Position numbers and translations under genes: made by a program. A DNA stretch of 64,000 nucleotides from the NCBI GenBank assembly GCA_015689685.1, contig WVSL01000002.1:1-64000 (forward strand), read 5' to 3'. This DNA comes from Rhodobacterales bacterium HKCCE2091. GTDB taxonomy: Bacteria; Pseudomonadota; Alphaproteobacteria; Rhodobacterales; Rhodobacteraceae. This document shows, in pieces, positions 24,941-33,878 of this stretch. Within the stretch, counting starts at the first letter, position 1. Every line of letters begins with the position of its first letter. Below the pieces are notes generated by a model. That model was not told the origin of the DNA. It made no database searches and saw nothing but the letters and a program-made list of their open reading frames with translations.

Positions 24941-25537
24941 TCACTCGCCGCCGATCCGCTCCCCCGCGGCCTGGCGGGCGTTGAACATCCGGGTGTGGTA
25001 GCGCTGGAAATCCTCCTCGCCGGCGTAGCCGTCTTCCAGCACCCAGTTCAGCAGGTCGAACATGGTCTCGCCCTCGAAGGCGCCGGGCATGACCACCGCT
25101 GCGGCCTCCGCGCCGGTTTCGCCCTCGGGCACCTCCTCGGGGAAGAACAGCAGGGTCGGGGTGAACATGTTGCGCCAGCGCCGGGCGATGTCGCTCTCGG
25201 TCATCACCTCGCCGTCGAAGTCGGTCACCTCCGTCGCGCCGTGCATGTTGATCCGGACGACGAAGAAATCCTCTGTCAGCATCCGCTCGATCTCGGGGAT
25301 GACGAACACCTCCTCGTGCATCCGCGTGCAGTAGACGCAGCCGCGCTGCTCGATGATGACGGCGAAGCGCTGGCCGTTGGCGTTGGCTTCGCCCAGGTCC
25401 TCCCGCAGGTCGCGGAACGTGTCGTGGAGCCACGGCGCGACGTGGAGGCCGTCGTCGCCGACCTCCACCGCCCGCGAGGCGCCCGGCAGCACGGTTGCGA
25501 GCGCCAGCGCGGCGCCCAGGATCATCGCTCTCAGCAT
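24941..25537 (-). CDS. soxW: SoxW, periplasmic thioredoxin
   Basis: 198 aa, start ATG of MLRAMILGA with GGAGAGAG upstream. The signal peptide is cleaved near SRA-VE. The thioredoxin-fold active site is CVYC in IEQRGCVYCTRMHEEV. MFTPTLLFF contains the cis-Pro loop. The long C-terminal helix region is as in SoxW. It receives electrons from SoxV across the membrane and keeps SoxY-type thiols reduced. Gap to soxV is 29 bp. Confidence 0.88.
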   Translation of the reverse strand: MLRAMILGAALALATVLPGASRAVEVGDDGLHVAPWLHDTFRDLREDLGEANANGQRFAVIIEQRGCVYCTRMHEEVFVIPEIERMLTEDFFVVRINMHGATEVTDFDGEVMTESDIARRWRNMFTPTLLFFPEEVPEGETGAEAAAVVMPGAFEGETMFDLLNWVLEDGYAGEEDFQRYHTRMFNARQAAGERIGGE

Positions 25538-25566
25538 GGTCTCTCTCCTCCCCGGGAGATGCCCGG

Positions 25567-26307
25567 TCAGCCCATCCGCCGGAACACCTCGAAATTGTCG
25601 ATCAGCCACTGGCCCATGACGTTGAGCGCGTTGGTCGCGATCAGGATGCCGAAGATCACCAGCATCGCGCCCATCACCCGCTCCACCGTGCCGATGTGGC
25701 GGCGGAACCGGCCCATGAGCCGCATGAACGGCCCGACGAACGCGGCCGCCAGGATGAACGGCAGCGTCATCCCGATGCCGTAGGCGAAGAGCAGCATCAT
25801 CCCCTGCCCCGCCGTCTGCGTCGCGCCGGCCATGAACAGGATCGCCGCAAGCACCGGGCCGACGCAGGGCGTCCAGCCGAAGGCGAAGGCGAGCCCGATG
25901 ACGTAGGCACCGCCGAGGCTCAGGTTCTTCACGTCGCCGGGTTCGGCGCGCAGTTGCCGGTTCAGGACCGGGATGCGGATGACGTGCAGGAAGTGAAGCC
26001 CCATCACCACGATCAGCCCCGCCGCGATCCAGCGCAGGACGCCGAACCAGTCGCGCAGGACCTGCCCGAACACCGAGGCCGAGGCGCCGAGCCCGACGAA
26101 GACCGTCAGGATTCCCGCCGCGAACAGGCTCGCGCCCAGGATCGCGCGGGTGCGGACCGACGGCGGCACCGGCCCGCCCTGCATCGCCCCCGCGGCGCTT
26201 ACACCGCCGAGGTAGCTGAGGTAGAAGGGAACCATCGGCAGGATGCACGGGCTGAGGAACGACAGAAGCCCCGCCAGGAAAGCGCCGGTTGCGGTGACAT
26301 CGAACAT
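25567..26307 (-). CDS. soxV: SoxV, CcdA-type membrane thiol-disulfide transporter
   Basis: 246 aa with six predicted helices. The two redox cysteines of CcdA/SoxV are in FLSPCILPMVPFYLSYLGG and GWTPCVGPVLAAIL. The ATG of MFDVTATGAF is chosen; a TTG nine codons upstream is possible but lacks a ribosome site. It passes reductant from cytoplasmic thioredoxin to SoxW. It starts 47 bp from the divergent soxS. Confidence 0.88.
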   Translation of the reverse strand: MFDVTATGAFLAGLLSFLSPCILPMVPFYLSYLGGVSAAGAMQGGPVPPSVRTRAILGASLFAAGILTVFVGLGASASVFGQVLRDWFGVLRWIAAGLIVVMGLHFLHVIRIPVLNRQLRAEPGDVKNLSLGGAYVIGLAFAFGWTPCVGPVLAAILFMAGATQTAGQGMMLLFAYGIGMTLPFILAAAFVGPFMRLMGRFRRHIGTVERVMGAMLVIFGILIATNALNVMGQWLIDNFEVFRRMG

Positions 26308-26354
26308 GCGGGTTCCGCGTGACTTTGCATTCAAAAATTCATATTAGTAGGGAC
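26308..26354. promoter_or_regulatory. Short divergent soxV / soxS promoter region
   Basis: Only 47 bp separate the two start codons. It holds the AT-rich stretch CATTCAAAAATTCATATTAG in an otherwise GC-rich setting. The promoters must overlap, so one bound SoxR could control both arms. No exact palindrome was found here. Confidence 0.4.
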
Positions 26355-26738
26355 ATGATGCGGTCGTCAATCTCGGGCTTGGTTTCGGCGCTGTGGTTCC
26401 TGCTGGCACCGGCCCCGCTGTTCGCGGGGTTCGAACTCGTCATGGTCGAGGAAGCGGGGTGCATCTACTGCGCCCGCTGGAACGCCGAGATCGCGCCGGA
26501 ATACCCGGTGACGCCCGAGGGCCGGTTCGCGCCGCTCCGCCGGGTCGACCTGCACGACCTGCCCGACGACGTGGCCTTCGCCTCGCGCCCGGTCTTCACC
26601 CCGACCTTCGTCCTGGTGGAGGACGGGGCCGAGATCGGCAGGCTCGAAGGCTACGCGGGCGAGGATTTCTTCTGGGGCCTTCTGGGCCGTCTTCTCAGCA
26701 TCGGCGACCCCGGTTGGGCCGATGCCGCGCAGCCCTGA
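26355..26738 (+). CDS. soxS: SoxS, periplasmic thioredoxin-like protein
   Basis: 127 aa from the first of two adjacent ATGs (MMRSSISG), after GTAGGG. The signal peptide ends near LFA-GF. The active site CIYC is in EEAGCIYCARWNAEIA; the cis-Pro loop is in FTPTFVLVEDG. SoxS of Paracoccus reactivates the SoxYZ carrier thiol. It is transcribed with soxR and soxT, away from soxV. Confidence 0.87.
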   Translation: MMRSSISGLVSALWFLLAPAPLFAGFELVMVEEAGCIYCARWNAEIAPEYPVTPEGRFAPLRRVDLHDLPDDVAFASRPVFTPTFVLVEDGAEIGRLEGYAGEDFFWGLLGRLLSIGDPGWADAAQP

Positions 26739-26774
26739 GACGCTGCCCGGACGGAACGCAAGGGCCTTGCGGGG

Positions 26775-26803
26775 TTGACTTTTCTGCGTCGCAGAGACGA
26801 TAT
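26775..26803 (+). promoter_or_regulatory. soxR promoter with embedded palindrome
   Basis: TTGACT (26775-26780) and CGATAT (26798-26803) are spaced 17 bp as a sigma70-like pair. Between them lies the 13-bp perfect palindrome TCTGCG-T-CGCAGA (26783-26795). A repressor there would block RNA polymerase, so autoregulation by SoxR is the obvious idea. Confidence 0.5.
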
Positions 26804-26827
26804 CCCGAAGCGGAGCAGGGAAAGACC

Positions 26828-27214
26828 ATGACCGAACGGATCGAGCTGGACGAAGGGGACGACGACGACGGCGCAGCCGTCTCTACCGTCCTGCCCCGGC
26901 TCGACGAGCCGATGGACGACGCCACCTGGGACCGCATCCGCACCAATGCCCAGACCGCGTCCGACTTTCTCAAGGCGATCAGCCACGAGGGCCGGCTGAT
27001 GATCCTGTGCTCGCTCGCCTCGGGCGAGAAATCGGTGACGGAGCTCGAACAGATGCTCTCCACCCGGCAGGCCGCCGTGTCCCAGCAACTCGCGCGGCTG
27101 CGGCTCGAAGGGCTGGTCACGGCCCGGCGCGACGGCAAGCAGATCTTTTACCGTTTGACAGACGACCGCGCCCGCCAGATCATCGAACGCGTCTACGAGT
27201 TGTTCTGCACCTGA
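26828..27214 (+). CDS. soxR: SoxR, ArsR-family persulfide-sensing repressor
   Basis: 128 aa winged-helix regulator. The recognition region is VTELEQMLSTRQAAVSQQLA (about 70-89), followed by the wing TARRDGKQIFYRL. The only two cysteines are C61 and C127, exactly 66 residues apart. This is the spacing of the redox pair in the SqrR/BigR/SoxR class, which forms a polysulfide bridge and leaves DNA. The acidic N-terminal tail (DEGDDDD) is unusual but of unknown meaning. It should repress the sox genes when reduced sulfur is absent. Confidence 0.9.
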   Translation: MTERIELDEGDDDDGAAVSTVLPRLDEPMDDATWDRIRTNAQTASDFLKAISHEGRLMILCSLASGEKSVTELEQMLSTRQAAVSQQLARLRLEGLVTARRDGKQIFYRLTDDRARQIIERVYELFCT

Positions 27215-27254
27215 CCCGCGCCTCGCGCCGGTCCGCGGGTGCAAGGGAGGGAAC

Positions 27255-28313
27255 ATGCTCGAGCTTCTCGGCGAGCCTATCGCCGTTTTCATCGTCGGGC
27301 TGACGGGCGGCATCCTGCTCGGTCTCGCCGCGCGCCTTGGCCGGTTCTGCACTCTCGGAATGATCGAGGATGCCCATTTCGGCGGCGACCGCGGGCGGAT
27401 GTGGATGTGGGTGCTGGCGATCGGCACCGCGATGGTCCTGAACTTCGCCGCCGACGCCGCGGGCCTCGTCGACCTGACCGCCGCCTCGCTTCTCGCCAAC
27501 CGGTTCTCCGTTCTCGGCGCGGTGCTCGGCGGGCTCATGTTCGGCTACGGCATGGCCCAGGCGGGGAATTGCGGCTACGGGATGCTGGCCCGGCTCGGCG
27601 GCGGGGACCTGAGGGCGCTGGTGATCGCGCTGGTGATGGGTGTCACCGCCTACATGACGCTGTCGGGGCTGCTCGCGGTCGCGCGCGAGACGCTGTTCCC
27701 GGTGATCCCTGCGCTTCGCCCCTCGGGCTACGCCCACGGCCTCGCGTCGGCGACGGGCCTGCCGGAACAGGCCTTCGGCATCGCCGCCGGTCTCGCCCTG
27801 ATCGGCCTCGCGGTGGCGTTCATCGGGCCGGAAAAGCGCCGCGGGCGCCTGTTCTGGGGCGCCGTGGTCGGGCTCGCCATCAGTTCCGGTTTCATCGGCA
27901 CGTGGTACGTCGCGGCGAACGGGTTCGAGGCGCTTCCGGTCCAGTCCCACACCTTCACCGCGCCGCTCGGCGACACCATCCGCTACGCGATGTTCTCGAC
28001 CGCGGTCGACCCGGGCTTCGCGCTCGGCTCGGTCCTCGGCGTGGTCGCGGGCGGGTTCCTCGGCAGCCTGATCCGCGACGGCTTCCGGTGGGAGGCCTGC
28101 GACGACGCGCGGGAACTGCGCCGGCAGATGGGCGGGGCCGCGCTGATGGGCGTCGGCGCTGTCATCGCGGCGGGCTGCAGCGTCGGCCAGGGGCTGTCTG
28201 CCTTCTCGCTCCTCGGGTTCAACGCGCCGATCGTGGCCGCGAGCATCTGGCTCGGGGCGTTCGTTGGCCTGCGCCAACTCATCCTCGGCGGCCGCTCCGC
28301 GGCGGAATTCTGA
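27255..28313 (+). CDS. soxT: SoxT-like YeeE/YedE-family transporter
   Basis: 352 aa integral membrane protein with about nine to ten helices. YeeE-family thiol sites are visible: Cys in ARLGRFCTLGM, Cys in MAQAGNCGYGML and Cys in IAAGCSVGQGLSAFS. It is downstream of soxR by 40 bp, the usual place of soxT in sox clusters, and probably moves thiosulfate or another sulfur anion, or relays the inducer to SoxR. Its length is close to that of the YeeE at 13240-14307, but the sequences differ widely. Confidence 0.82.
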   Translation: MLELLGEPIAVFIVGLTGGILLGLAARLGRFCTLGMIEDAHFGGDRGRMWMWVLAIGTAMVLNFAADAAGLVDLTAASLLANRFSVLGAVLGGLMFGYGMAQAGNCGYGMLARLGGGDLRALVIALVMGVTAYMTLSGLLAVARETLFPVIPALRPSGYAHGLASATGLPEQAFGIAAGLALIGLAVAFIGPEKRRGRLFWGAVVGLAISSGFIGTWYVAANGFEALPVQSHTFTAPLGDTIRYAMFSTAVDPGFALGSVLGVVAGGFLGSLIRDGFRWEACDDARELRRQMGGAALMGVGAVIAAGCSVGQGLSAFSLLGFNAPIVAASIWLGAFVGLRQLILGGRSAAEF

Positions 28314-28439
28314 AATCGTTCGGGCACAATGCCTTGTCGGGCGTTCCTCAAGCGAAGGCCCCGAACCCGCAAGCAACCTCGGAACCCCACGGGTCCTCGG
28401 GCATTTTCCTTGGTGGTGAGCTGAACGGAGCCGATCGGG

Positions 28440-29897
28440 ATGTTGCTCGAAACCGGGAAGAATTGCTGGCGCGTCGCCGAGGCGGAGAAGTTCAAGGTGA
28501 TCGTCGACGCGGCGGATTATTTCCGCATCGCCAAGTCCGCGATGCTGGCCGCGAAGCATTCGATCATCCTGATCGGGTGGGATTTCGACCTGCGGGTGGA
28601 GTTCGAACCCGACGGCGCGACTCTCGACGGCCCCAACGACCTCGGCCAGTTCCTCGAATGGCTACCGGAGGAGCGGGAGGACCTGAACGTCCACCTGCTG
28701 AAGTGGGACCTCGGCGGGATGGAGTTCATCGGCCGCCAGGCGCCGTTTTTCATCAAGAACGCGCTTACCAACGAGCGGCTTCATTTCCGTCTCGACGGCG
28801 CGCACCCGCGCGGGTCGGCGCACCATTCCAAGATCGTCGTCATCGACGACAGCCTCGCCTTCTGCGGCGGCATCGACATGACGATGGACCGGTGGGATAC
28901 CCGCGAGCACCGCGACGACGACCCGCGGCGGCGGCGCCCGAACGGGGAAACCTACGGGCCGTGGCACGACGCGACGACGATGGTGTCCGGCCCCGCCGCC
29001 GCCGCGCTCGGCGATCTCGCGCGGGACCGCTGGCGGCGCGTGACCGAAAAGGAGATCCCGCCGGCGAAGGAACAGCGCGATCTCTGGCCGACAGACCTCG
29101 CGCCCGATTTCGAGGAAGTGGAGGTCGGCATCGCGCGGACCTGGCCCGCCTACAACGGCGAATCCGAGATCCGCGAGATCGAGACCGCGTATCTCGACGC
29201 CATCGCGTCGACCGAGCGTGTGCTCTACATCGAATCCCAGTATCTCGCCTCGCGGAACCTGGCCGAGGCGCTCGCCGCGCGGCTTCGCGAACCCGACGGG
29301 CCCGAGATCGTGCTCGTCCTGCCCCGCAACGCGGAGGGCTGGCTGCGCCGCCTACCGATGGACGGCGCGCGCCGCAAGCTCCTGAATTTCCTGTGGAATG
29401 CGGACGTCCATGGCCGCTTCGCCGCCTATCACCCGGTGACGGAGGCCGGCGACAACATCTACGTCCACGCGAAGGTCATGGCGGTGGACGACCGCGTCCT
29501 GCGGGTCGGGTCATCGAACCTGAACAACCGCTCGATGGGCTTCGACACGGAATGCGACCTGTTCCTCGAAGCCGGCTGTTCCGGCGAGGACCGGCGGGGC
29601 GAGATTTCCGCCTCGATCCGGTCGATCCGCAACGACCTCGTCCGCGAACATCTCGGCGTCGAACGGCAGGAGCTGGAACGGATGCTGGACGAGTGCGACG
29701 GCTCGCTCCGGGCCGCCATCGAACGGCTGCGTGGGTCGGGCCGCAGCCTTGTCCCGTTCGAACCGGAGGACGTGGAAGGCGAGGACAGCGTGCTGGCAGA
29801 GAACGAGTTCGCGGACCCCGAGACCGCGGATGACGGTTTCATCGAACGCGTTCGCGAGGGCCTGAAGTCGCTGGTCACGGAGACGCGGGAGCCGTGA
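28440..29897 (+). CDS. Phospholipase D-family protein
   Basis: 485 aa with two HKD motifs: H129-x-K131-x4-D136 in HHSKIVVIDD, and H343-x-K345-x4-D350 in VHAKVMAVDDRVLRVGSSN. Each is followed by the usual Gly/Ser-Asn stretch (NLNNRS in the second). There is no signal peptide, so it is probably cytoplasmic or membrane-associated. The family hydrolyses or transfers phosphatidyl groups, including cardiolipin synthesis, but the SMGFDTECDLF context resembles stand-alone phosphatidyltransferase/PLDs. It has its own 126-bp upstream gap and ends against a convergent aldehyde dehydrogenase. Confidence 0.85.
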   Translation: MLLETGKNCWRVAEAEKFKVIVDAADYFRIAKSAMLAAKHSIILIGWDFDLRVEFEPDGATLDGPNDLGQFLEWLPEEREDLNVHLLKWDLGGMEFIGRQAPFFIKNALTNERLHFRLDGAHPRGSAHHSKIVVIDDSLAFCGGIDMTMDRWDTREHRDDDPRRRRPNGETYGPWHDATTMVSGPAAAALGDLARDRWRRVTEKEIPPAKEQRDLWPTDLAPDFEEVEVGIARTWPAYNGESEIREIETAYLDAIASTERVLYIESQYLASRNLAEALAARLREPDGPEIVLVLPRNAEGWLRRLPMDGARRKLLNFLWNADVHGRFAAYHPVTEAGDNIYVHAKVMAVDDRVLRVGSSNLNNRSMGFDTECDLFLEAGCSGEDRRGEISASIRSIRNDLVREHLGVERQELERMLDECDGSLRAAIERLRGSGRSLVPFEPEDVEGEDSVLAENEFADPETADDGFIERVREGLKSLVTETREP

Positions 29898-29922
29898 AGA
29901 CGGCCCCCGGTCCCGGGAGAGA

Positions 29923-29958
29923 GGGGCGCGCGCCTGCGCAACAGCCTGCGCGCGCCCC
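29923..29958. terminator. Hairpin between convergent PLD and aldehyde dehydrogenase genes
   Basis: An 11-bp perfect stem GGGGCGCGCGC / GCGCGCGCCCC with a 14-base loop sits in the 85-bp convergent gap. No T-run flanks it on either side, but its place suits a bidirectional terminator. Confidence 0.5.
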
Positions 29959-29982
29959 CGGGATGCCGGGCTTCCGGGGAGG

Positions 29983-31503
<1,521 letters not shown>

Positions 31504-31606
31504 GCGTATCCTCCTGGTGGTCCGGGTCCTCCGCCCGGGATGCCATCAGGGGTGCCCGACCCGCGGGGCGCTGTCAGCCGGGGCGGGACAGGTGTCGGGG
31601 CGGAAG

Positions 31607-31624
31607 TGTCTCAGGTCTGAGACA
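31607..31624. promoter_or_regulatory. 18-bp palindrome upstream of the aldehyde dehydrogenase
   Basis: TGTCTCAG-GT-CTGAGACA is a perfect 8-bp inverted repeat overlapping the last codons and stop of marR. It lies about 104-121 bp upstream of the aldehyde dehydrogenase start. Fis-type HTH activators bind such dyads, so the GAF/Fis protein at 32854-33816 is the first suspect. Confidence 0.5.
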
Positions 31625-32060
31625 GGTCGCCCGGATCGAGCGTTTGCAACAGCCGGACGAGCCTCAGCCGGTCCTGTCGCGGCATCCGCGCGGCGATGTG
31701 GTCGGTCAGCGCGGCCTCGTAGACGGGCCAGATCGTGGCCCGCATCTCGCGGCCTTCCGCAGTCAGGTGCAGGACCTGCCCGCGGCGGTCGTCGGGGCAG
31801 GCGCGCCGCTCCACCAGGCCCGCCTTCGCCAGCCGGTCGACGAGCCGGGACACACCGTATTGCGGCAGCAGGAGCCGGGATTCGAGTTCCAGCGGCCGCA
31901 AGCCGCCCTCCCCCGCCTTCTCGATTTCCCAAAGCGCGTCGTACCAGTCGAGCGGCGGCAGGCCCGCCGCCTTCAGCCGCGCGCCGACGGCGTCGTGCAG
32001 GCGCCGGCCGGTCGTGACGAGCGTCGTCCAAGCGGCTTCGGTGGTGCGGTCGATCGCCAT
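31611..32060 (-). CDS. MarR-family transcriptional regulator
   Basis: 149 aa from the ATG of MAIDRTTEAA; the upstream in-frame stretch contains the operator repeats and is not coding. The winged-helix domain spans about 45-115: ESRLLLPQYGVSRLVDRLAKAG as the HTH and the wing CPDDRRGQVLHLT. It is divergent from a glutathione transferase with two identical palindromes between. It probably represses itself and the transferase until an electrophile or phenolic ligand binds. Confidence 0.87.
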   Translation of the reverse strand: MAIDRTTEAAWTTLVTTGRRLHDAVGARLKAAGLPPLDWYDALWEIEKAGEGGLRPLELESRLLLPQYGVSRLVDRLAKAGLVERRACPDDRRGQVLHLTAEGREMRATIWPVYEAALTDHIAARMPRQDRLRLVRLLQTLDPGDLSQT

Positions 32061-32077
32061 GCCCTTGCCGTAGCATA

Positions 32078-32148
32078 TGGATGCATCTGCATCAATATTG
32101 ACGTGACCGATCTTCCGGCGGTATCTGGATGCATCTGCATCTATCTTG
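32078..32148. promoter_or_regulatory. Paired MarR operators between marR and the glutathione transferase gene
   Basis: The palindrome GATGCA-TC-TGCATC occurs twice, at 32080-32093 and 32128-32141, within longer near-identical repeats (TGGATGCATCTGCATC at both). The copies are 48 bp apart. Each lies about 20 bp upstream of its own divergent start codon. This is a near-ideal MarR operator arrangement. Confidence 0.75.
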
Positions 32149-32160
32149 GGAGAATCGATC

Positions 32161-32853
32161 ATGCCGGTCGAACGCGCCGCCACCCCCGATCTTCACCTCG
32201 TCAGCCACAAGCTCTGCCCCTACGTCCAGCGCGCCGTCATCGCGCTGACCGAGAAGGGCGTGCCGTTCCGGCGCAGCGACGTGGACCTGTCTGCGAAGCC
32301 CGACTGGTTCCTCGCGATCTCGCCCCTCGGCCGCACGCCGGTGCTGGTGACGAAGGGCGTTCCGATCTTCGAGTCCGCGGTCATCCTCGAATACCTCGAC
32401 GAGACCGAACCGCCCCGGCTGCACCCCGCCGACGCGATCGAACGCGCCACGCAACGGTCCTGGATCGAGTTCGGATCGGCTGTCCTGAACGACATCGCGG
32501 GGTTCTACGCGGCGCCGGATGCCGAAGCGTTCGCGTCGAAGACCGGCGCGCTCCGCCGGAAGTTCGAACGGCTGGATTCCGCGCTCGGCGATGGCCCCTA
32601 TTTCGCGGGGCCGCGCTTCGGCCTCGTGGACACGGTGTTCGGGCCGGTGTTCCGCTACTTCGACACCTTCGACCGGATCGCGGATTCCGGGATCCTCGAC
32701 GGCCTTCCCCGTGTCTCCGGCTGGCGGGTGGCCTTGGCGGCCCGACCGTCCGTCAGGGATGCCGTTTCGCCGGATTACCCCGACCTGCTGCGGGATTTCC
32801 TGCTGCGGCGGGGCAGCCACCTGTCCCGGCTGATGGCGGCTGAGACCGCCTGA
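32161..32853 (+). CDS. Glutathione S-transferase family protein
   Basis: 230 aa. The N-terminal thioredoxin-like domain has LVSHKLCPYVQRAVIALTEKG (CPY-type active-site region), GRTPVLV with the cis-Pro, and the glutathione-binding FESAVILEYLDE. An all-helical C-terminal domain follows. It resembles omega/beta-like transferases or lignin-degradation-type lyases with an active-site cysteine. Start at ATG 32161 with GGGAG upstream. Under probable MarR control; its stop abuts the stop of the convergent GAF/Fis gene with no gap. Confidence 0.87.
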   Translation: MPVERAATPDLHLVSHKLCPYVQRAVIALTEKGVPFRRSDVDLSAKPDWFLAISPLGRTPVLVTKGVPIFESAVILEYLDETEPPRLHPADAIERATQRSWIEFGSAVLNDIAGFYAAPDAEAFASKTGALRRKFERLDSALGDGPYFAGPRFGLVDTVFGPVFRYFDTFDRIADSGILDGLPRVSGWRVALAARPSVRDAVSPDYPDLLRDFLLRRGSHLSRLMAAETA

Positions 32854-33816
32854 TCAGGTCTCCCCGATCCCCAGCCGCTTCATCCGGCGGTAGAGCGTGG
32901 CGCGGCCGATGCCAAGGGCGCGGGCGGCCTCGGACACGTTGCCCTCGGCGCGGGCGAGCGCGCGAACCACAGCGGCGCGTTCGGCCTTCTCGAAGCCCAA
33001 AGGGCCGTCGCCGCGCCCGAACAGGTCCGAGGCAGGGCGCGGTTTCAGCGCGCCCGAGGGTTCCAGCCCGAAGGCCCGCCGCGCGCCGCGGGTGGCCCCG
33101 ATCAAGAGGTCGTCGCCGTCGACGGCGAGCAGCACCGCAGCCTCGCTGTCGTCGGCCTCGGCCACCACGATCCGGGCACCGGGAAACGAGGCGCGGAAAT
33201 AGTCGGCCTCGATCGTGCGGGCGGTCTGGGCGACCATCGCCGCGATCAGGCGGTTGAACCCCTCGGTCTGGTCGACCCGGGCGGACGACACGTCGAGCGC
33301 GCCGACGATGGTGCCGTCGGTGCCGAAGATCGGCGCGTCCATGCAACTCATGCCGATGTTGCGGGCGAGGAAATGGTCGCCGCGGTGAATCGTGACGCGG
33401 CGCCGCTCCGCCAGGCAGGTGCCGATGCCGTTGGTGCCCTCGCTCGCCTCGCTCCAGTCCGCGCCTTGCCAGAGGCCCCAGCTTCGGAACGTGTCCTCGT
33501 CCGCGTCACCGCAGCGCTGGTCGAGCACGATGCCGGCGCTGTCGGTCAGAAGCACGCCGCATCCCGACGTGCCGACGAGTCCGAAGAGCTGGTCGAGTTT
33601 CGGCCCGGCCACCAGCATGAACCGGTCGAGCCGGGCACGGCGCTGGCCAAGCTCGCCCATCTCGATCCGGTCGGGCGCGCCGCGGGCGGACGGGTCGAGC
33701 CCGAAATGCTCCATCGACCGGCGCCAGGACGCGGCGAGAGACGACCGCGCGGCCTCGGCGCCCGACTGTACCGCCCGCGTCACCCTGTCGACATGCTGAT
33801 CCGTGCTGTGTTTCAT
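32854..33816 (-). CDS. GAF-domain, Fis-type HTH transcriptional regulator (AcoR-like, no AAA+ domain)
   Basis: 320 aa, start ATG of MKHSTDQHVDR. The N-terminal AcoR-like region contains SWRRSMEHFGLDPSA; a GAF domain (about 80-215) has EASEGTNGIGTCLAERR and MSCMDAPIFGTDG. A C-terminal Fis-type HTH reads RAEGNVSEAARALGIGRATL followed by YRRMKRLGI. The sigma54-activating AAA+ module of AcoR is absent, so it cannot act as a classical enhancer ATPase. Such short forms regulate alcohol/aldehyde dehydrogenase genes in other proteobacteria. The aldehyde dehydrogenase at 29983-31503 is the probable target. Confidence 0.82.
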   Translation of the reverse strand: MKHSTDQHVDRVTRAVQSGAEAARSSLAASWRRSMEHFGLDPSARGAPDRIEMGELGQRRARLDRFMLVAGPKLDQLFGLVGTSGCGVLLTDSAGIVLDQRCGDADEDTFRSWGLWQGADWSEASEGTNGIGTCLAERRRVTIHRGDHFLARNIGMSCMDAPIFGTDGTIVGALDVSSARVDQTEGFNRLIAAMVAQTARTIEADYFRASFPGARIVVAEADDSEAAVLLAVDGDDLLIGATRGARRAFGLEPSGALKPRPASDLFGRGDGPLGFEKAERAAVVRALARAEGNVSEAARALGIGRATLYRRMKRLGIGET

Positions 33817-33878
33817 CGCGGCCTCCCGGGGGCGGACAGTAACTCGGCGTCCCCGGGCCCGCAAATCAGACCAATGGC

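Noticed and set aside
26308-26334. TTG start nine codons upstream for soxV
   Set aside because: No ribosome site precedes it, and it would extend coding into the 47-bp divergent promoter.
31504-31606. Sigma54 -24/-12 promoter for the aldehyde dehydrogenase (GGCAC...GGCA on the minus strand)
   Set aside because: The spacing between the GG and GC elements is one base too long, and the nearby AcoR-like regulator lacks the ATPase that such a promoter needs.
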